Part shown: positions 6,588-8,972 of the stretch, in pieces
Numbering within the stretch: position 1 is the stretch's first letter
How the letters are laid out: the number at the start of each line of letters is the position of its first letter
NCBI GenBank assembly: GCA_025937035.1
Contig: JAICSG010000116.1
Location: 1 to 8,972 of the forward strand
DNA length: 8,972 bases
Reading direction: 5' to 3'
Source of the DNA: Thermoanaerobaculia bacterium
GTDB lineage: Bacteria; Acidobacteriota; Thermoanaerobaculia; Multivoradales; UBA5704
Program-made: the position numbers and the translations under genes
The notes under the pieces: generated by a model
What the model was told of the DNA's origin: nothing
Seen by the model: only the letters and a program-made list of their open reading frames with translations
The model's database searches: none

Positions 6588-8090
6588 ATGGGGGGACTCG
6601 GATCGATTCACGTCGTCCCGGCCGGCAGGCCGGACGCGGACCTTCTGGCGGTGGGCTGCTTCGAGGGGGAGGCTCCCGCGCTGGAGGCCCTGGGGGAGGA
6701 GATCCGGCGGGCGGTCGAGCGGCTGGCCTCGCGCCCGGGTTGGAAGGGGAAGGAGGAGCAGTGGGCGCAGACCGAGGTCCCGGGCGCCCCGGGCGCCGAA
6801 GGCGGGGGCGGGGCCGGGGACCTGGTGGTCTCCCTGCACGGGCTCGGCGCCCGCGAGAGCTTCACCTACGCCGCCCTCTCCCGCTGGCTCTACAAGGCCG
6901 CCGAGGAGGCCCGGCAGGGGGGGCTGCGCCGGCTGGCCGCCGTCCTGCCCACCCACGCCGAGACCTCCGGCCCGGCCGCCGGCCGCGTGCTGCGCGCCCT
7001 GGCCCTCTCCGGATACCGCTTCGACCGTTTCCAGAGCGAGGCCGAGAAGGCCGGCCGCGTCGAGTCGTTCGCCGTGGTGCCGCCGGCGGGGGAGGAGGAC
7101 GCCTACCGCGCCGCCCTGCCGGAGGTGGAGACCGTGGCCGGCGCGGTCGCCTTCGCCCGCGACCTCGCCAACTCGCCCGCCAACGAGGCCACCCCCACCT
7201 GGATGGAGGAGCGGGCCCGCGAGCTGGCGGACAGCCGCGGCCTGAAGCTCACCGTGCTGGACGCGGACGAGCTGCGCGCCCGCGGCATGGGCGGCCTGCT
7301 GGCGGTGGGCGCCGGCTCCGCCCATCCGCCGCGGCTGGTGCGCCTGCAATGGGGGGACCGCGGCCCCAGGATCGCCCTGGTCGGCAAGGGGGTCACCTTC
7401 GACACCGGCGGCATCTCGATCAAGCCGGCCCAGGACATGGACGAGATGAAGTACGACAAGAGCGGCGCCTGCGACGTGCTGGCGGTCGCCCGCGCGGCCG
7501 CCGACCTCCAGCTCCCGGTGCGCCTGTCGGTCTACGCCCCCCTGGCCGAGAACATGCTGAGCGCCAACGCCTACCGGCCGAGCGACATCGTGCGCTGCTA
7601 CAACGGCAAGACGGTGGAGATCACCAACACCGACGCCGAGGGGCGGATGATCCTCGCCGACGCCCTCGCCTGGGCCGCCGAGGAGGGGGCGGAGTCGATC
7701 GTCGAATTCTCCACCCTGACGGGGGGCGTGATCGTGGCCCTGGGCACCGTGGCGGCCGGGATGTTCACCCCCGACGACGGCCTGGCGGGGGAGCTCACGG
7801 CCGCCGCCGAGGCCGGGGGCGAGCCCTTCTGGCGCCTCCCCCTCTTCCCCGAATTCCTGGAGACCATGAAGGGGACGCACGCCGACCTCCGCAACTCCGC
7901 CGGCCGCCAGGGGAGCGCCTGCACCGCCGCGGCCTTCCTCTCGCAGTTCATGGGCGGCGTGCGGCGCTGGGCCCACCTCGACATCGCCGGCGTCGCCAAC
8001 GTCAAGAACGGCCACGGCGGACAGTACGCCGGCGCCACCGGCTTCGGCGTCGCCACGGCGGTCGGCTGGCTGCGCCGCCTGGCCGGATAG
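6588..8090 (+). CDS. pepA: Leucyl aminopeptidase, peptidase family M17
   Basis: This cytosolic two-metal exopeptidase removes N-terminal residues from peptides. The 500-residue length matches the family (about 500 in E. coli PepA). The variable N-terminal domain spans residues 1 to about 170 and the catalytic domain the rest. Visible active-site residues are K267 in LVGKGVTFDTGG, D272, K279 in SIKPAQDMDEMKYD, D290, and D349, E351 and R353 in the signature NTDAEGRMILADAL. All seven metal or catalytic positions of E. coli PepA are present, each offset by three. One small oddity is KYDKSGACDV after D290, where Met-Gly-Gly or Met-Ser-Gly is usual. The ATG at 6588 follows a strong ribosome site. 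Only five bases separate its stop from the peptide-transporter ATPase start, so the two genes are probably one transcript for peptide uptake and breakdown. E. coli PepA also binds DNA; nothing here shows that for this protein. Confidence 0.96.
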   Translation: MGGLGSIHVVPAGRPDADLLAVGCFEGEAPALEALGEEIRRAVERLASRPGWKGKEEQWAQTEVPGAPGAEGGGGAGDLVVSLHGLGARESFTYAALSRWLYKAAEEARQGGLRRLAAVLPTHAETSGPAAGRVLRALALSGYRFDRFQSEAEKAGRVESFAVVPPAGEEDAYRAALPEVETVAGAVAFARDLANSPANEATPTWMEERARELADSRGLKLTVLDADELRARGMGGLLAVGAGSAHPPRLVRLQWGDRGPRIALVGKGVTFDTGGISIKPAQDMDEMKYDKSGACDVLAVARAAADLQLPVRLSVYAPLAENMLSANAYRPSDIVRCYNGKTVEITNTDAEGRMILADALAWAAEEGAESIVEFSTLTGGVIVALGTVAAGMFTPDDGLAGELTAAAEAGGEPFWRLPLFPEFLETMKGTHADLRNSAGRQGSACTAAAFLSQFMGGVRRWAHLDIAGVANVKNGHGGQYAGATGFGVATAVGWLRRLAG

Positions 8091-8095
8091 CACCC

Positions 8096-8911
8096 GTGGC
8101 CGGCCCTCTCCTCGAGATCCGGGACCTGGAGGTCGCCTTTCCCGCGCGGGACGGCGGCCGGCTCCCCGTGGTGCGCGGCGCCTCGCTCTCCCTCGGCCGC
8201 GGCGAGATCGTGGGGCTGGTGGGGGAGTCGGGCTCGGGGAAGACCCTGACCGCGCTCGCCGTGCTCGGCCTGGTGCCGCCGCCGGGGCGGGTGACCGCCG
8301 GCGAGATCCTGCTTTCGGAGGACGGCGCCGCCGTCGACCTGCTGACGCTGGGCCCCGAGGCCCTGCGCCGGGTGCGCGGCGGCCGCATCGCCATGGTCTT
8401 CCAGGAGCCGGCCACGGCGTTCAACCCGGTCTATTCGATCGGCTTCCAGATCGCCGAGGCGGTGCGGGCCCACCGCCGGATGTCCCGCCGGGAGGCCCGG
8501 GAGGAGGTGGCGAGATTGCTCGACCGGGTCGCCTTCCCCGACGCCCGGCGGCGCCTGGACGACTACCCCCACCAGCTCTCCGGCGGCCAGCGCCAGCGCG
8601 CCATGATCGCCATGGCCCTCGCCGGCCGGCCGGACCTGCTGCTGGCCGACGAGCCGACCACGGCGCTCGACGTCACCCTGCAGGCGCAGATCCTGGAGCT
8701 GCTCGACGAGCTGCGGCGGGACCTCGGGCTCGCCGTGCTGCTGATCACCCACGACCTGGGGGTGGTGGCCGAGACCTGCGACCGGGTGGTGGTGATGCGC
8801 GCCGGCCGGGTGGTGGAGACGGCGGGGGTGGAGGAGCTCTTCCGGGCCCCGGCCGATCCCTACACCCGCGAGCTGCTGGCGGCCCTGCCCCGGCTGGAGG
8901 GGGCGCCCTGA
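8096..8911 (+). CDS. Peptide/nickel-type ABC transporter ATP-binding protein (OppD/DppD family)
   Basis: This is a cytoplasmic ATPase subunit that powers import of di- or oligopeptides (nickel and other substrates are known for relatives). The ABC motifs are complete: Walker A GESGSGKT (43-50), Q-loop Q103 in [13 protein letters not shown], signature LSGGQRQR (161-168), Walker B LLLADEP with D185 and E186, D-loop TALD, and switch histidine H219 in ITHD. The QEP-x-x-x-x-NP Q-loop and the [12 protein letters not shown] tail (254-265) are typical of the Opp/Dpp subfamily. At 271 residues it is shorter than OppD or DppD (about 325-335) because the long C-terminal extension is missing; it is closer to NikD in length. 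Translation starts at the GTG at 8096, five bases after the pepA stop; the open frame continues upstream, but only as a shadow of pepA. No clear ribosome site is seen, so it is probably translationally coupled to pepA. The permease and binding-protein genes are not in the window. Confidence 0.94.
   Translation: MAGPLLEIRDLEVAFPARDGGRLPVVRGASLSLGRGEIVGLVGESGSGKTLTALAVLGLVPPPGRVTAGEILLSEDGAAVDLLTLGPEALRRVRGGRIAMVFQEPATAFNPVYSIGFQIAEAVRAHRRMSRREAREEVARLLDRVAFPDARRRLDDYPHQLSGGQRQRAMIAMALAGRPDLLLADEPTTALDVTLQAQILELLDELRRDLGLAVLLITHDLGVVAETCDRVVVMRAGRVVETAGVEELFRAPADPYTRELLAALPRLEGAP
8896..8900 (+). promoter_or_regulatory. Shine-Dalgarno sequence supporting a CTG start
   Basis: GGAGG lies within the last codons of the OppD-like gene, seven bases upstream of the CTG at 8908. 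That is ideal spacing for that codon. No ATG, GTG or TTG in the downstream gene's frame lies at a suitable distance, so this site decides the start. Confidence 0.6.
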
Positions 8912-8972
8912 GCACCCTTCTGAGAATCGAGGGGCTCCGCAAGGAGTACCCGGTGCGGCGCGGCCTGCTCCA
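8908..8972 (+). CDS. Second peptide ABC transporter ATPase (OppF/DppF-like), 3' end outside window
   Basis: Only about 21 residues are visible. After the putative initiator the sequence reads [17 protein letters not shown]. This is the usual start of an OppF/DppF-type ATPase, with the first beta strand (LLRIEGL) and the K-x-Y/F-PV element. The window ends before Walker A. The only start that fits both the protein alignment and the ribosome site is CTG at 8908, which overlaps the TGA of the OppD-like gene as CTGA. This imitates the common ATGA coupling but with a rare start codon. A CTG at 8920 is in frame but lies 19 bases from the ribosome site. OppD and OppF type subunits normally work as a heterodimer, so this gene pair should supply both ATPases of one importer. 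The family call is likely from position and N-terminal pattern, not from catalytic motifs. Confidence 0.75.
   Translation, partial: MSTLLRIEGLRKEYPVRRGLL

Noticed and set aside
6540..8093. 517-residue minus-strand open frame opposite pepA
   Set aside because: It is Gly/His/Ala-rich shadow sequence lacking motifs, and pepA on the other strand has every active-site residue.
6740..8095. Upstream extension of the OppD-like gene, as if fused to a long Arg/Pro-rich N-terminal region
   Set aside because: This part overlaps pepA in another frame and is Arg/Gly/Pro-rich noise. ABC homology begins just after the GTG at 8096.

Overview
This window is very GC-rich DNA (third codon positions almost all G or C) from a bacterial chromosome. 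It holds seven protein-coding genes, two of them cut by the window edges. I see no rRNA, tRNA, CRISPR array, insertion sequence or phage gene. The mix of a secreted NHL-repeat propeller protein with AD-x-V-x-GQ linkers, a standalone purC, tandem LON-domain proteins and a PepA-type aminopeptidase next to a peptide ABC transporter would suit a high-GC Acidobacteriota-like genome. That assignment is an inference from style, not from a marker gene.

Layout: (1) bases 1-2220, plus strand: the 3' part of a gene for an exported beta-propeller protein with 12 NHL-like modules in two sets of six. (2) bases 2217-6448, minus strand: a compact four-gene set, in transcription order a 632-residue protein with a divergent class III nucleotide-cyclase-like domain, purC (SAICAR synthetase), and two paralogous standalone LON-domain proteins. 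Gaps are 23, 45 and 45 bases, so co-transcription is likely. The last LON gene converges on the propeller gene, and the two stop codons share a CTAG. (3) bases 6449-6587: a divergent intergenic region with a local AT-rich island, the best promoter candidate in the window. (4) bases 6588-8972, plus strand: leucyl aminopeptidase (M17), then an OppD/DppD-type ABC ATPase 5 bases later, then the start of a second, OppF/DppF-like ATPase whose start appears to be a CTG overlapping the preceding stop.

How the genes may work together: the plus-strand group looks like peptide uptake (ABC ATPases) coupled to cytosolic peptide hydrolysis (aminopeptidase). The minus-strand group joins one step of purine synthesis, two protease-like substrate-binding domains with no protease, and a possible nucleotide-binding or cyclase-like protein. 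Its common theme is not evident. The most interesting item is the cyclase-like protein: it keeps both metal aspartates, the purine-contacting lysine and the transition-state arginine, but not the usual asparagine.
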